A stretch of 43,226 nt of DNA from Ignavibacteriaceae bacterium (GTDB lineage Bacteria > Bacteroidota > Ignavibacteria > Ignavibacteriales > Ignavibacteriaceae). Each line of letters starts with the position of its first letter. The stretch's first letter is position 1. The notes under the pieces are model-generated. The model was not told the origin of the DNA. It saw only the letters and a program-made list of their open reading frames with translations, and did not search any database. The stretch spans positions 1 through 43,226 of the forward strand of contig JABWCA010000003.1 of the NCBI GenBank assembly GCA_013359345.1, read 5' to 3'. Shown piece after piece: positions 25,322 through 35,949 of the stretch. Both the position numbers and the translations under genes were made by a program.

Positions 25322-26677
25322 TCAGGCACTCTGAACTGCGGCCTGAACGGGTACTTCTCTTTTGTTTGTAATTGCAACCGTCTCACCGAACAGGGTGGCT
25401 GAAGTGACTTTTGATATCTTAACCGATACATAGTCACCCTCCTCTATGCCTTCCGATCTCGGAAAGATCACAACTTTGTTGGTATCGGTTCTGCCCGAAA
25501 GGAACTCGGTTGATTTTTTACTTGTGCCTTCAACGAGAACTTCTTCAGTTTTATTGATCATTAGTTCATTCAGTTCGAGCGAGTGCTTTTGCTGAAGATC
25601 GATAATTTCCTGCAGTCTCTTTGTTTTTGCTTCTTCAGAAACGTCATCACCCATTTTATAAGACTTGGTTCCTTCTCTAGGTGAATATTTGAACATATAA
25701 GCGCCGTCATACTTCACCTTGTTCATCACATCAAGCGTTCCGAGGTGATCTTCCCATGTCTCTGTGGGGAAACCGGCAATGATATCCGTTGAGAAACTCA
25801 CACCGGGAATAATTTTTCTTGCTTTCTCAATAAGATTCAGATAATGCTCAACTGTGTAGGTTCTGTTCATCAGCTTCAGAATTCTGTCTGATCCGCTCTG
25901 AACAGGAAGATGAATGTAATTACAGAGATTTTTGTGCGCAGCAATTGTTTCAAGAAGCTTATCCGACAGATCCTGCGGGTGTGATGTCGTGAATCTGATT
26001 CTCATCAGCGGATCAACTTTTGCGCATGAATCAAGCAGGTCTGCAAAGTCCATACCCTCATCACGGTATGAGTTCACATTCTGACCCAGAAGGGTTATTT
26101 CTCTGAACCCTCTGCCTGAAAGATGCTTAACTTCATCAACAATTGATGAAAGGCTTCTGCTTCTTTCCCTCCCTCTTGTAAAGGGCACAACGCAGAATGT
26201 GCAGAATTTATCGCATCCCCTCATTACTGAGATCCAGGCCTGGAGGCCGTCTTCCCTGTAAGGGATGATATCATCATAAGTTTCTGTACGTGAAAGTTTT
26301 ACGCCAAGCCCCTTCTCTCCGGCATAAACAACGTCAATCAGCTCTGGCAAACGGCGGTATTCATCGGGACCCACAACAAGATCAACAATACTTTTTTCAT
26401 GAACCAGTTCGCTTCTCAGCCTCTCAGCCATGCAGCCGAGGATTCCGATCACTGTATTGGGATTCTTGTTTTTAAATGTTTTCAGATTGCCGAGTCTTCC
26501 ATGAATTCTCTGCTCGGCATTTTCCCTGATTGAACAGGTGTTCAGCAGTATAACATCTGCATCATGAACATCCCTGGTAACATCATAACCGACATTATTA
26601 AGGATACCCATAACAAGTTCACTGTCAGCAATATTCATCTGACAGCCGTATGTTTCAATATATACTTTGTTCTTCAT
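25322..26677 (-). CDS. miaB: tRNA-2-methylthio-N6-dimethylallyladenosine synthase MiaB
   Basis: The enzyme methylthiolates i6A37 of tRNAs reading U-starting codons. The 451-residue protein begins YIETYGCQMN. Cluster cysteines are C12, C48 (NTCSIR) and C82 (LGCMAE), and the radical-SAM set is C155, C159 and C162 in MRGCDKFCTFC. It continues with PFTRGRERSR, GQNVNSY and the HLPVQSGSDRIL motif typical of MiaB. A TRAM domain closes the protein (about 380-440). It is preceded by a 53-codon membrane-protein gene 26 bases upstream. Confidence 0.97.
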   Translation of the reverse strand: MKNKVYIETYGCQMNIADSELVMGILNNVGYDVTRDVHDADVILLNTCSIRENAEQRIHGRLGNLKTFKNKNPNTVIGILGCMAERLRSELVHEKSIVDLVVGPDEYRRLPELIDVVYAGEKGLGVKLSRTETYDDIIPYREDGLQAWISVMRGCDKFCTFCVVPFTRGRERSRSLSSIVDEVKHLSGRGFREITLLGQNVNSYRDEGMDFADLLDSCAKVDPLMRIRFTTSHPQDLSDKLLETIAAHKNLCNYIHLPVQSGSDRILKLMNRTYTVEHYLNLIEKARKIIPGVSFSTDIIAGFPTETWEDHLGTLDVMNKVKYDGAYMFKYSPREGTKSYKMGDDVSEEAKTKRLQEIIDLQQKHSLELNELMINKTEEVLVEGTSKKSTEFLSGRTDTNKVVIFPRSEGIEEGDYVSVKISKVTSATLFGETVAITNKREVPVQAAVQSA

Positions 26678-26703
26678 CTTTTAAATTGAGGATGAGTAAA
26701 AAA

Positions 26704-26865
26704 TCAGACTGTTGCGGAGAGTAAATATAAAACCAGATTAAATAACCCGAAAGCCACCACAATAAAAATGCTTAAGAGAATACGCTCCCTTTTTTTCTTT
26801 TCCTGAAAAATTTCACCACCGGTGTTTGAACCGTTACCGTTAAATCTGTCTATTAATTTTTTCAC
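26704..26865 (-). CDS. Small single-pass membrane protein (53 residues)
   Basis: On the minus strand a GTG at 26865 opens a frame of 53 codons ending in TGA at 26704. The protein begins with a basic, Asn/Gly-rich segment (KKLIDRFNGNGSNTGG), then a charged helix EIFQEKKKRERI. A hydrophobic segment at about 30-50 (LLSIFIVVAFGLFNLVLYLL) makes one membrane helix. The positive charges before the helix predict a cytoplasmic N-terminus. It lies 26 bases upstream of miaB on the same strand. I see no strong ribosome site, and I do not recognise a family; the organised charge pattern is the main support. Confidence 0.5.
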   Translation of the reverse strand: MKKLIDRFNGNGSNTGGEIFQEKKKRERILLSIFIVVAFGLFNLVLYLLSATV

Positions 26866-27162
26866 GTTTTCTGTTAACTTTTATAATTCAGATAGCAAAT
26901 ATATCAATTTCCTGTGAATAAATAACTGCCCGATATTATCCACATTCCTCGCCGGAAAGGCATTTATTTGATGCAGATTATTCTCTTTCCGTTTCTTAAT
27001 TAACGTCTTAAGGGCTCAATAAATTCAATTTCAGCAAGCCGGAGTAACCTGCATCACATATGAATCTCATTTCCGGTTCAGATTAATGGCTTAAGGTATG
27101 ACGTAACACAGACAAATTTGTTAAATTGCGTTGGAATAAATATTATTTAGGCTTTTCTCCTC
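26866..27162. other. Divergent intergenic region between the small membrane protein and recQ
   Basis: About 300 AT-rich bases separate the minus-strand small gene from recQ. Promoters for both directions should lie here. TTTG at about 27118 with TATTATTT near 27142 is a loose match to the Bacteroidota-type promoter, but the match is weak. I see no convincing RNA gene or repeat. Confidence 0.4.
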
Positions 27163-29775
27163 TTGGCAGAACTCAGCATTGCATTAAAAGAAAATTTCGG
27201 ATTTGACAGTTTCAGGGATGGGCAGGAAGAAATAATCCGCTCAATTCTGAACGGCAGGCAGGTGCTTGCGGTAATGCCCACCGGAGGAGGCAAATCTCTC
27301 TGTTATCAGCTCCCTGCATTAATCACACCCGGGGTATCTATTGTCGTCTCCCCTCTTATTGCGCTCATGAAAGATCAGGTGGATAATCTGAACTCAACTG
27401 CTGTCCGTGCTGCATTCATAAACAGCACCATGGATTTCAGGGAGATTGATTACATACTGAATGAAACAGCCTATGGCAAATACAAGCTTCTGTATGTTGC
27501 ACCTGAACGCCTTGAGAATAACCTTTTCGTAAAAAGAATAAAAGAGCTCTCGCCAAATTTTCTCTTTATTGATGAGGCGCACTGTATTTCTGAATGGGGG
27601 CACAATTTCAGGCCAAGTTACCTCAAGATCAAGGAATTTATTGAGTACTGCGGCATCAAAAAGGTCTCGGCATTCACCGCAACTGCCACGCCCGAGGTAA
27701 GAAAAGATATTACAAAACAGCTCAGGTTTTCTGATCCCGATATCTTTGTGAGAGGGTTTGAGCGCCCCAATATCGCCTTATCCGTGATTGAAACGGATAA
27801 AAAGGAGAAGATACTGGCCCAGCTCCTTGTCTCAGAGCCGGGAGTAACTATCATCTATGTATCCACAAGAAAAACTGCTGAATCAGTATCGCAGTACCTC
27901 ACTTCCCGGAAAGTAAAAAACAGATATTATCACGCCGGACTTCCCAATATTGAAAGAAAGAGAATACAGGATGATTTTGTTGCGGGCAGATATAATGTTA
28001 TAGTCGCCACAAACGCATTTGGCATGGGTATCGATAAAAAAGATGTCAGAATGGTGATTCACTATAATATACCGGGCAGCATAGAAAGTTTTTATCAGGA
28101 ATACGGAAGAGCCGGCAGAGACGGTGCAGAATCAAAGGGAGTTTTGCTGTATGATAAAAAGGATATAAAGATTCACCACTATTTTATCTCCAATTCATAC
28201 CCCGATAAAACGGTGATAAAGGATATATACGAAGCCATCTGCGATGCCGCCTCTGTTGCAGTGGGTGATAAACCGCTGAACCCGTTCTCTGTGAACCCCG
28301 AATATGTCTCTCTGATGCTTGGCAAGGAGATTCCGGCGGGAATGATTAATTCATCACTTAAAATTCTGGAAGATGCGGGATACCTCAGGCTTTCTTATGA
28401 TTACACCGGCAAATCATATTTATCTTTTCTGATAAGTACAGATAATCTTAAGAACTATCTGATTCATCTGCCCGACGGATTAAAAAAGGATTTCCTGATT
28501 TACATTCTGAGAAATTTCGGCGCGGAGCCATTCGGTTATAAAGTGAGGATAGATGCTGAAAAAATAGCGTCAGAACTCGGCGCCCCTGTTCCCGAACTTA
28601 CAGGACTTCTTGAAGACCTTGCCAGAAGCGGTATAATAAACTTTTCTCAGATAAACAGCAATGAAACAGTCAGTCTGGCTCAGCACAGAGTAAAAAAAGA
28701 CCGTCTTGAGCTTGATCTGAAAAAGGTGAATGACGGTTATCTTAACGCCCATTCAAAACTATCATTGATGGAAAGCTATGTTTTCACCGGGGGGTGCAGG
28801 GCTGAGTATATACTCCGCTATTTCGGTGAAAATCTCGATTCTTACCGATGCGGGAAATGCGATAAGTGCACGGGCGGCTCACAGACCTCACAGCTGGTTA
28901 TTGATTACATCAGGAAGGAGATTCTCCTCTCATTGTTCCAGGTTGATAAGGGGCTGGCTGAGAAGTATCTTATTGGGCTGCTTAAAGGCACCACCAAATC
29001 TGAGAAACTTGCAGCTGTTTCAACACTCGGTTCATGCAGAAGTTATACCTATTCTGAAATAAAATCAGTGCTGATTGAACTCAAAAACAAAGGTCTTACC
29101 GGTTTCCATCCCGCAGATCCCGAAAAAATCATTTTACTCAATCCCGGGCTTGAATACCTGGAGAAAAACAACTTCATAAGCAAAGAGGATGATTCAAAGC
29201 CTGATTACGAAACTGATCTTGAGCTCTTCCATAAACTAAGAATATTACGGGATTCCGCAGCGTCAAAGTTCAGCCAGCCCAATTATCTCGTGTGCAATGA
29301 CGATATACTGAAAGAGGTTGCATCGGTTAAGCCCGAAACAAAAGAAGCTCTGCTCACAATAAATGGTTTCAATGAAAGGATGTTTAATAAGTTAGGGGCG
29401 CAGGTTCTGGAGCTGATAACCACAGGCACGGTGGCATCTTCTTCAATCCTGGTGAAAAATCATGGTGAGATTCCCCTTAACCTCAAAGAAACTTATAAAC
29501 TGGTGAAAGACGGCTACAAACTGAGTGATATAGCCAAACTGACAAATCTGAACGAAGCCGTTGTATCAATGCATATAGAAACCCTTATAAAATTTGACTC
29601 AGGCATTGATGCTGTCAATCTTATAGGGGAAGAAAAATTTGAATCGATTGAGAAGTGTTACAATGAGGGTAAAACTACTATGAAAGAGCTGAAAAAGGAA
29701 CTTCCTGAAACTTACACATATCCGGAAATAAGAATTTATTTAGCGGTCAGAAAAAATCCTTCAGGCTTTTTTTAG
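27163..29775 (+). CDS. recQ: ATP-dependent DNA helicase RecQ, long form
   Basis: This 3'-5' DNA helicase has 870 residues, well above the about 610 of E. coli RecQ. The helicase core has FRDGQEEII (17-25), Walker A MPTGGGKSL (38-46), DEAH (137-140) followed by CISEWGHNFR, and the second-half motifs QEYGRAGRDG. The zinc-binding domain has four cysteines at about 545-570 (GGCRAEY, RCGKCDKC). A winged helix follows, then an HRDC domain (about 690-765). The final about 100 residues contain YKLVKDGYKLSDIAKLTNL, a helix-turn-helix (HTH_40-like) seen in some long RecQ proteins. The start must be the TTG at 27163, because an in-frame TAG lies 15 bases upstream and no other start lies between them. 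Confidence 0.95.
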   Translation: MAELSIALKENFGFDSFRDGQEEIIRSILNGRQVLAVMPTGGGKSLCYQLPALITPGVSIVVSPLIALMKDQVDNLNSTAVRAAFINSTMDFREIDYILNETAYGKYKLLYVAPERLENNLFVKRIKELSPNFLFIDEAHCISEWGHNFRPSYLKIKEFIEYCGIKKVSAFTATATPEVRKDITKQLRFSDPDIFVRGFERPNIALSVIETDKKEKILAQLLVSEPGVTIIYVSTRKTAESVSQYLTSRKVKNRYYHAGLPNIERKRIQDDFVAGRYNVIVATNAFGMGIDKKDVRMVIHYNIPGSIESFYQEYGRAGRDGAESKGVLLYDKKDIKIHHYFISNSYPDKTVIKDIYEAICDAASVAVGDKPLNPFSVNPEYVSLMLGKEIPAGMINSSLKILEDAGYLRLSYDYTGKSYLSFLISTDNLKNYLIHLPDGLKKDFLIYILRNFGAEPFGYKVRIDAEKIASELGAPVPELTGLLEDLARSGIINFSQINSNETVSLAQHRVKKDRLELDLKKVNDGYLNAHSKLSLMESYVFTGGCRAEYILRYFGENLDSYRCGKCDKCTGGSQTSQLVIDYIRKEILLSLFQVDKGLAEKYLIGLLKGTTKSEKLAAVSTLGSCRSYTYSEIKSVLIELKNKGLTGFHPADPEKIILLNPGLEYLEKNNFISKEDDSKPDYETDLELFHKLRILRDSAASKFSQPNYLVCNDDILKEVASVKPETKEALLTINGFNERMFNKLGAQVLELITTGTVASSSILVKNHGEIPLNLKETYKLVKDGYKLSDIAKLTNLNEAVVSMHIETLIKFDSGIDAVNLIGEEKFESIEKCYNEGKTTMKELKKELPETYTYPEIRIYLAVRKNPSGFF

Positions 29776-30109
29776 CCTCTTCATCCCTTCGTTTTTCAAG
29801 TTCCGCTATCACTTCGTTAAAGAAAGACTCCCAGTCAGTTTTATTCTCTTTAAGATTATTCACCGTCTGCTCATACTCCTCTGCCGTGATACCATACTTT
29901 TTATACAGACCTTCTCTGATTTTTGCAGAGATTTCAGGATTGAATCCGCTTGAATCCTGGGCTGTGATGTAATCCGCATAAAAGTTTACAAACTTTTTCC
30001 GGTCCATGCCTGAATCAGAGCATCCTGTCAGATAAACAAGAATCAGGACACCGGAGAGAACAAGAAAGATCCTCTTAATTATAATCAGAGTTTCCCTTTC
30101 TTCTCTCAT
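29747..30109 (-). CDS. Small lipoprotein, DUF4296-like
   Basis: From the ATG at 30109 the product has 120 residues, with a signal peptide and lipobox YLTGC (C30). The mature part (DRKKFVNFYADYITAQD, then KKYGITAEEYEQTVNNLK, then FFNEVIAELEKRR) is helical and resembles the DUF4296 family of Bacteroidota lipoproteins. Function is unknown. An earlier ATG at 30127 is also possible. Either start lies inside the rhomboid gene, and the 3' end overlaps the end of recQ by 29 bases on the opposite strand, so this gene is squeezed at both ends. Confidence 0.72.
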   Translation of the reverse strand: MREERETLIIIKRIFLVLSGVLILVYLTGCSDSGMDRKKFVNFYADYITAQDSSGFNPEISAKIREGLYKKYGITAEEYEQTVNNLKENKTDWESFFNEVIAELEKRRDEEAKKSLKDFF

Positions 30110-31037
30110 GGGCTTCTCTTTTCTCATTCATTCGCTTGCTTGCCTCAAACAGAATTCTTTTTTCTCTTTCGGTAAGGCTCTTATAGCTTGAGTGCGATAT
30201 TTTATCGAGGATGCGGTCAATCTCTTCCTGGCTTATTTCATCATCTGTATCATGCACTCTGGCATCAGATATATCCTCGTAAACTGTTGAGCGGCCTGAA
30301 TTCCTGCCTGAATCCTGATAGGTGTAGTCGCGGTCGTAATCGTAATTCCTTCTTTTTCTGAAGCCCAGCCCGAGCAAATCCTTGAGAGGAACGTGAATCG
30401 ACTTATCGAGGAGGATGAAGATAAGGCCAACTATTGCACCGCCGATATGAGCAAGGTGGGCCACGGTGCTGTTAACTGAATCAACCGCCAGAATTTCAAT
30501 CATAATAAGGAATCCGATGAGATATTTGGCTTTTACCGGAATAAGGAAATAGATATAAATATATCTGTCGGGGAACATAAGAGCAAAAGCAATCATAATT
30601 CCATAGACCGCGCCGGAAGCACCCACTGTGGGGGCAGGAGGCAGCCCGAGAAGCGGAGTCACAAAAAGATGAAGAAGCCCCGCACCAACACCGCACATCA
30701 GATAATAAGTGAGGAATTTTTTGGAACCCCAGAGGTTTTCAATTTCAGCGCCGAACATCCACAGCGCAAACATATTAAAAAATATGTGACTGAAATTGGC
30801 ATGCATAAACTGATAGGTGATCAGCTGCCATATTTTAAAGTCAAAAGTGTCGCCCATACCGGTAAGCGGTGAGAGTGCAAACCACTTGTAGAGAATGAGC
30901 TCTACAGGAACTCCTCCCACAAGTATGTTTTCCATCAGGATAGTAATAAAAAAGACAATACCGTTTATAATCAGAAGATTTTTTAAGACCGGGGGGAAGA
31001 AACTGAATCCCATCGGTCTGTATGAGTTATAAGACAT
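30075..31037 (-). CDS. Rhomboid family intramembrane serine protease
   Basis: The 320-residue protein has a six-segment rhomboid core. Catalytic S141 lies in GASGAVYG, H197 in AHLAHIGG, and the HANFSHIFFNMFALWMFG segment (79-96) supplies the conserved H-x-x-x-x-H-x-x-x-N. The C-terminal tail (about 215-320) is hydrophilic, with a Tyr/Asp/Arg-rich linker and a short helical domain EEIDRILDKISHSSYKSLTE found in many Bacteroidota rhomboids. The protease cuts membrane proteins near their helix tops; the substrate is unknown. Its 3' end overlaps the lipoprotein gene start. Confidence 0.93.
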   Translation of the reverse strand: MSYNSYRPMGFSFFPPVLKNLLIINGIVFFITILMENILVGGVPVELILYKWFALSPLTGMGDTFDFKIWQLITYQFMHANFSHIFFNMFALWMFGAEIENLWGSKKFLTYYLMCGVGAGLLHLFVTPLLGLPPAPTVGASGAVYGIMIAFALMFPDRYIYIYFLIPVKAKYLIGFLIMIEILAVDSVNSTVAHLAHIGGAIVGLIFILLDKSIHVPLKDLLGLGFRKRRNYDYDRDYTYQDSGRNSGRSTVYEDISDARVHDTDDEISQEEIDRILDKISHSSYKSLTEREKRILFEASKRMNEKREAHERRKGNSDYN

Positions 31038-31065
31038 ATTTACTTTTGACTTTTTTTTAATTTAA

Positions 31066-31087
31066 GAGGGGGTCAGAATACCCCCTC
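31066..31087 (-). terminator. GC-rich hairpin downstream of pgk
   Basis: GAGGGGG (31066-31072) pairs perfectly with CCCCCTC (31081-31087) around an 8-base loop. It lies 13 bases past the pgk stop and 29 bases before the rhomboid start. No T tract follows on the minus strand, so it may slow or protect transcript ends rather than act as a classical terminator. Confidence 0.55.
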
Positions 31088-31099
31088 AAAGGTTAATAT

Positions 31100-32296
31100 T
31101 TAAGCATTATTCAGAACGTCAACGCCGGGGAGAACCTTGCCTTCGAGAAACTCGAGTGAGGCACCGCCGCCTGTTGAAACGTGTGACACTTTATCCTCAA
31201 GACCGGCTTTTGCTATCGCGGCTGCTGAATCGCCTCCGCCGATAACCGTAACGGATCCTGCAGCAGTTGCATCAGCAAGTGTCTGTGCAATTGCAAAGGT
31301 GCCTTTTGCAAAATTATCAAATTCAAAAACGCCCATAGGGCCGTTCCACACAACTGTTTTTGATGATCTGATTGCGTCACTGAACAGCTTTACTGTTTCA
31401 GGTCCGATATCAAGACCCATCTTATCAGCCGGAATGGAATCTGATTTAACTGCCATTGCGGGTGAATCATTGCTGAACTCAGCCGCAACAACGTTATCAA
31501 CCGGTAAAAGAACCCTGATACCCGACTTATCAAATTTATCAAGAAGTTCTTTGGCGAGATCAAGTTTTTCAGCTTCAAGCAGTGAGGTTCCTATTTCATA
31601 ACCTTTTGCCTTAAAGAATGTGTAAGCCATGCCTCCGCCAATTATAAGAACATCAACTTTGCCTAATAAGTTGTTTATCACGTCAATTTTGCCTGAAATT
31701 TTGGCTCCGCCAAGAATGGCGCAGTAAGGTTTCACGGGATCAGACAATGCATTGCCGAGATAGTTCAGTTCTTTTTCCATAAGGTACCCGGCAACTGCTG
31801 TTTCGATGAATTTTGTCACACCTTCTGTTGAGGCATGAGCTCTGTGGGCGCTGCCAAAGGCGTCGTTAACGTATACATCGCCAATTGAGGCAAGTTTCTG
31901 TGCAAATTCAGGATTATTGGCTTCCTCATCAGGATAAAATCTCAGGTTTTCAAGCAGGAGAACTTCACCTGCCTTAAGCTCTTCAGCCATGCGGGCAACA
32001 TCTTCACCAATGCAGTCAGGAGCAAATTTAACTTCTTTGCCGAGCAGTGAAGAAAGTTTTTTTGCAACAGGAGCGAGCGAGTATTTCGGATTCACTTTCC
32101 CTTTGGGTCGTCCGAGGTGGCTCATCAGAATGGCTTTCCCGCCTTCTGAGACAATTTTTTTGATCGTGGGGAGCGATTCGACTATTCTTTTATCGTCTGT
32201 TACATTCAGGTTTTCATCAAGCGGAACATTAAAATCAACTCTTACAAGTACTTTTTTACCTTTGAGATCAATCGAATCAATAGTTTTTTTATTCAT
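31100..32296 (-). CDS. pgk: Phosphoglycerate kinase
   Basis: This glycolytic enzyme transfers phosphate between 1,3-bisphosphoglycerate and ADP. The 398-residue length is standard. Motifs are [14 protein letters not shown] near the start, [24 protein letters not shown] in the N-domain, and [10 protein letters not shown] plus [11 protein letters not shown] and [16 protein letters not shown] in the nucleotide-binding C-domain. It lies directly downstream of gap, the enzyme of the preceding step, separated by a terminator-like hairpin, so the two may be partly uncoupled. Confidence 0.98.
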   Translation of the reverse strand: MNKKTIDSIDLKGKKVLVRVDFNVPLDENLNVTDDKRIVESLPTIKKIVSEGGKAILMSHLGRPKGKVNPKYSLAPVAKKLSSLLGKEVKFAPDCIGEDVARMAEELKAGEVLLLENLRFYPDEEANNPEFAQKLASIGDVYVNDAFGSAHRAHASTEGVTKFIETAVAGYLMEKELNYLGNALSDPVKPYCAILGGAKISGKIDVINNLLGKVDVLIIGGGMAYTFFKAKGYEIGTSLLEAEKLDLAKELLDKFDKSGIRVLLPVDNVVAAEFSNDSPAMAVKSDSIPADKMGLDIGPETVKLFSDAIRSSKTVVWNGPMGVFEFDNFAKGTFAIAQTLADATAAGSVTVIGGGDSAAAIAKAGLEDKVSHVSTGGGASLEFLEGKVLPGVDVLNNA

Positions 32297-32333
32297 CTGT
32301 CACCTTTTCCGTAGTCTAAGCTATATAAAGAAA

Positions 32334-32355
32334 GAGCGGTAAAAAATTACCGCTC
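32334..32355 (-). terminator. Rho-independent terminator after gap
   Basis: GAGCGGTAA (32334-32342) pairs perfectly with TTACCGCTC (32347-32355) around an AAAA loop. On the minus strand the hairpin is followed by TTTCTTTATATAG. It sits between the gap stop and the pgk start, about 40 bases before pgk, so it would end or attenuate gap transcripts. Confidence 0.8.
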
Positions 32356-32371
32356 CCTTAATTGAGTTATG

Positions 32372-33800
<1,429 letters not shown>

Positions 33801-34484
33801 ATGAGCGAAGACCTTGATTTTCCAAAATATGTTCCCCTTTTTGAAAATCTCGAAGATGAAACAATTGAAAAGATTTCAAAGTTAGGCAAAAGGAAGACTT
33901 TTCTGAAGGATTCTGTGATCCTCCAGGAACATGAAATAGGTAACGCTCTTTTTGTGATTGTAACAGGCAAAGTTAAAGTTTCCCGCGAAAGTGATGACGG
34001 AAGAGAAGTGATTCTCACCATTCTTAACACGCATGACTTTTTCGGGGAAATGGCAATCCTTGACGGATTGCAGAGATCGGCCACGGTTACAGCACAGGAA
34101 GACACTGAACTTTTCATAATTTCGAGAAATGATTTCCTGGACCTTCTCTATAATCATCCCGAAATTTCAATCTCCCTGCTTCAGGAACTTACAAAAAGAC
34201 TCCGCGCTGCTGATATGAAGATCAAATCACTCTCTCTTAAAGATGCGGAAGGTAAAGTTGCTACAGTCATTCTCCAGATTGCCGATGAAATGGGAAAAAT
34301 AAGACAGGGTGTTGTTGAAATTGAAAAGCTCCCCTATCAGCATGATCTTGCCAATATGGCAGGCACCTCAAGGGAGACAATTTCAAGAACTCTGCATAGT
34401 TTTGCAAAAAAAGGACTGATTGAACTCGACGGATCCAAACTCAGAATCCCGCAGTATGAAAAGTTCAAGGAAATGTACAGCTGA
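33801..34484 (+). CDS. Crp/Fnr family transcriptional regulator
   Basis: The 227-residue protein has an N-terminal cyclic-nucleotide-binding-type beta roll (about 10-130), with VILQEHEIGNALFVIVTGKVKVSRE and FGEMAILDGLQRSATVTA (in parts). The dimer helix follows, then a winged helix with LANMAGTSRETISRTLHSF (about 184-202). No N-terminal cysteine cluster is present, so it is not an oxygen-sensing FNR. The phosphate-binding cassette has GEMAILDGLQRSA, close to the Crp form, but the ligand is uncertain. The PHP gene follows 3 bases later, so the two are co-transcribed. Confidence 0.93.
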   Translation: MSEDLDFPKYVPLFENLEDETIEKISKLGKRKTFLKDSVILQEHEIGNALFVIVTGKVKVSRESDDGREVILTILNTHDFFGEMAILDGLQRSATVTAQEDTELFIISRNDFLDLLYNHPEISISLLQELTKRLRAADMKIKSLSLKDAEGKVATVILQIADEMGKIRQGVVEIEKLPYQHDLANMAGTSRETISRTLHSFAKKGLIELDGSKLRIPQYEKFKEMYS

Positions 34485-34487
34485 TTA

Positions 34488-35327
34488 ATGGTTTTTAAGG
34501 CAGACCTCCATACTCACACTCACTTCTCTGATGGTTACCTGAGTGTGGAATCTTTATTGAAAAAGGCATCTTCACGAAATATTAAAATCCTGAGCATAAC
34601 CGATCATGACACACTTGAAGGTTATGCTCAGGCTGTTACCCTCTCCTCACAATATAATGTTCTTGTAATCCCCGGCATAGAACTGAGCACGCAGTATGAA
34701 GGATATGAGGTGCATGTTCTCGGGTATTATTTTGATTACAAAAACAAAGTCCTTTCCGGTTATATACGCCATTTTTCAGAGAAAAGGATATCAAGAGCAG
34801 AGGCAATAATTGAAAACCTGAAAGCTCTGGGAATTGAGATCACTATTGAAGACGTATTGAATGAAGCGAAATTCGGGAATATCGGGCGGCCGCATATTGC
34901 CAGAGCGCTTGTGAGAAAAAAAATCGTTAAAAACTTTGGTGAGGCTTTCAGAAATTATCTGGGGAACAACAATCCCGTGAATGAGCCCAAGTTCACATTA
35001 TCACCCGAAGAAGGCATTGGCCTGATAAAGGACGCGGGCGGAGTTGCATTCCTTGCCCACCCCGGTGATTTTCCTGAGGAGTTTCTTGAAGTTCTGTTTG
35101 CCAGGGGTTTTGACGGCATTGAGGCCATCCACCCTTCTCACACCAGCCCGGTTACGTCAAGGCTTATCAGGTTCGCAAAGGAGAAAGGAGTTCCCTTTTC
35201 AGGCGGCTCTGATTTCCATGCGTCAAATGAGCGCGACGAATCAAATTTCGGGAAATATTTTCTGAATGAGGATATGTTCAGAAGTTTTAACAGCATAAGA
35301 GCTCATCCGGCAATTTCTGAATCATAA
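34488..35327 (+). CDS. PHP domain phosphoesterase
   Basis: The 279-residue protein has the PHP metal-binding motifs ADLHTHTHFSDG (5-16), SITDHDT (37-43), GIELS near 67, GRPHIARAL near 133, AHPGDF near 184 and a final GGSDFHASN. This is the YciV/RNase AM-type branch, which removes phosphate from nucleoside 3',5'-bisphosphates or trims RNA 5' ends. It starts 3 bases after the Crp/Fnr stop. No polymerase domain is attached. Confidence 0.9.
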   Translation: MVFKADLHTHTHFSDGYLSVESLLKKASSRNIKILSITDHDTLEGYAQAVTLSSQYNVLVIPGIELSTQYEGYEVHVLGYYFDYKNKVLSGYIRHFSEKRISRAEAIIENLKALGIEITIEDVLNEAKFGNIGRPHIARALVRKKIVKNFGEAFRNYLGNNNPVNEPKFTLSPEEGIGLIKDAGGVAFLAHPGDFPEEFLEVLFARGFDGIEAIHPSHTSPVTSRLIRFAKEKGVPFSGGSDFHASNERDESNFGKYFLNEDMFRSFNSIRAHPAISES

Positions 35328-35405
35328 TTTCTGACCTTAACTAATTAGAAATTTCTGCTGATTCTTAGTTATTTTTGTATTTATCTAAAAAATATTATTT
35401 GAGAC

Positions 35406-35867
35406 ATGAAAGAAATAGTTGGTAAACTTGAAGCCGGAGGGATGAAAGTCGCTCTGGTGGTAAGCAGATTCAATGACCTGATCACTTCAAAACTGCTTGA
35501 AGGAGCGCATGACTGCCTGGTAAGGCATGGCTGCTCTGAAACGGATATCACGGTTGTGAGAATTCCCGGTGCATTTGAAATCCCCCTGATCTGCGAGCGG
35601 CTTGCATCATCAAAAAAATATGATGCCGTTGTGGCGCTGGGTGCAGTTATCAGAGGTGCAACCCCTCATTTTGACTATGTTGCATCAGAAGTGTCTAAAG
35701 GTGTCGCTCAGGCAGGCCTTAAGTATGGCGTGCCCGTTATTTTCGGGGTGCTCACCACCGATTCAATTGAACAGGCAATTGAACGTGCCGGCACAAAATC
35801 AGGCAATAAAGGCTGGGATGCAGCAGTTTCTGCAATAGAAACAGTGAATGTTATAAAACAAATTTAA
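35406..35867 (+). CDS. ribH: 6,7-dimethyl-8-ribityllumazine synthase
   Basis: RibH makes the penultimate intermediate of riboflavin. The 153-residue length is standard. Substrate-binding motifs are [17 protein letters not shown] (56-65), [16 protein letters not shown] (77-92) with catalytic H89, [16 protein letters not shown] and NKGWDAA. No other rib gene and no FMN riboswitch is visible nearby, so riboflavin genes are scattered here. A terminator-like hairpin follows. Confidence 0.97.
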   Translation: MKEIVGKLEAGGMKVALVVSRFNDLITSKLLEGAHDCLVRHGCSETDITVVRIPGAFEIPLICERLASSKKYDAVVALGAVIRGATPHFDYVASEVSKGVAQAGLKYGVPVIFGVLTTDSIEQAIERAGTKSGNKGWDAAVSAIETVNVIKQI

Positions 35868-35874
35868 TTTTTCA

Positions 35875-35899
35875 GGCCTCCTTCCCCGGAGGCCCCTTT
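35875..35899 (+). terminator. Terminator-like hairpin after ribH
   Basis: GGCCTCC (35875-35881) pairs perfectly with GGAGGCC (35888-35894) around a 6-base loop, 8 bases after the ribH stop, and is followed by CCTTT. The T tract is short. Confidence 0.65.
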
Positions 35900-35949
35900 C
35901 TCCCCGCCTGTAAATATTCGAGTTTTTGCATAATCTTTCTGAAATAAAT

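Noticed and set aside
35328-35405. FMN riboswitch before ribH
   Set aside because: The gap is only 78 bases and AT-rich, with none of the conserved RFN-element sequences.
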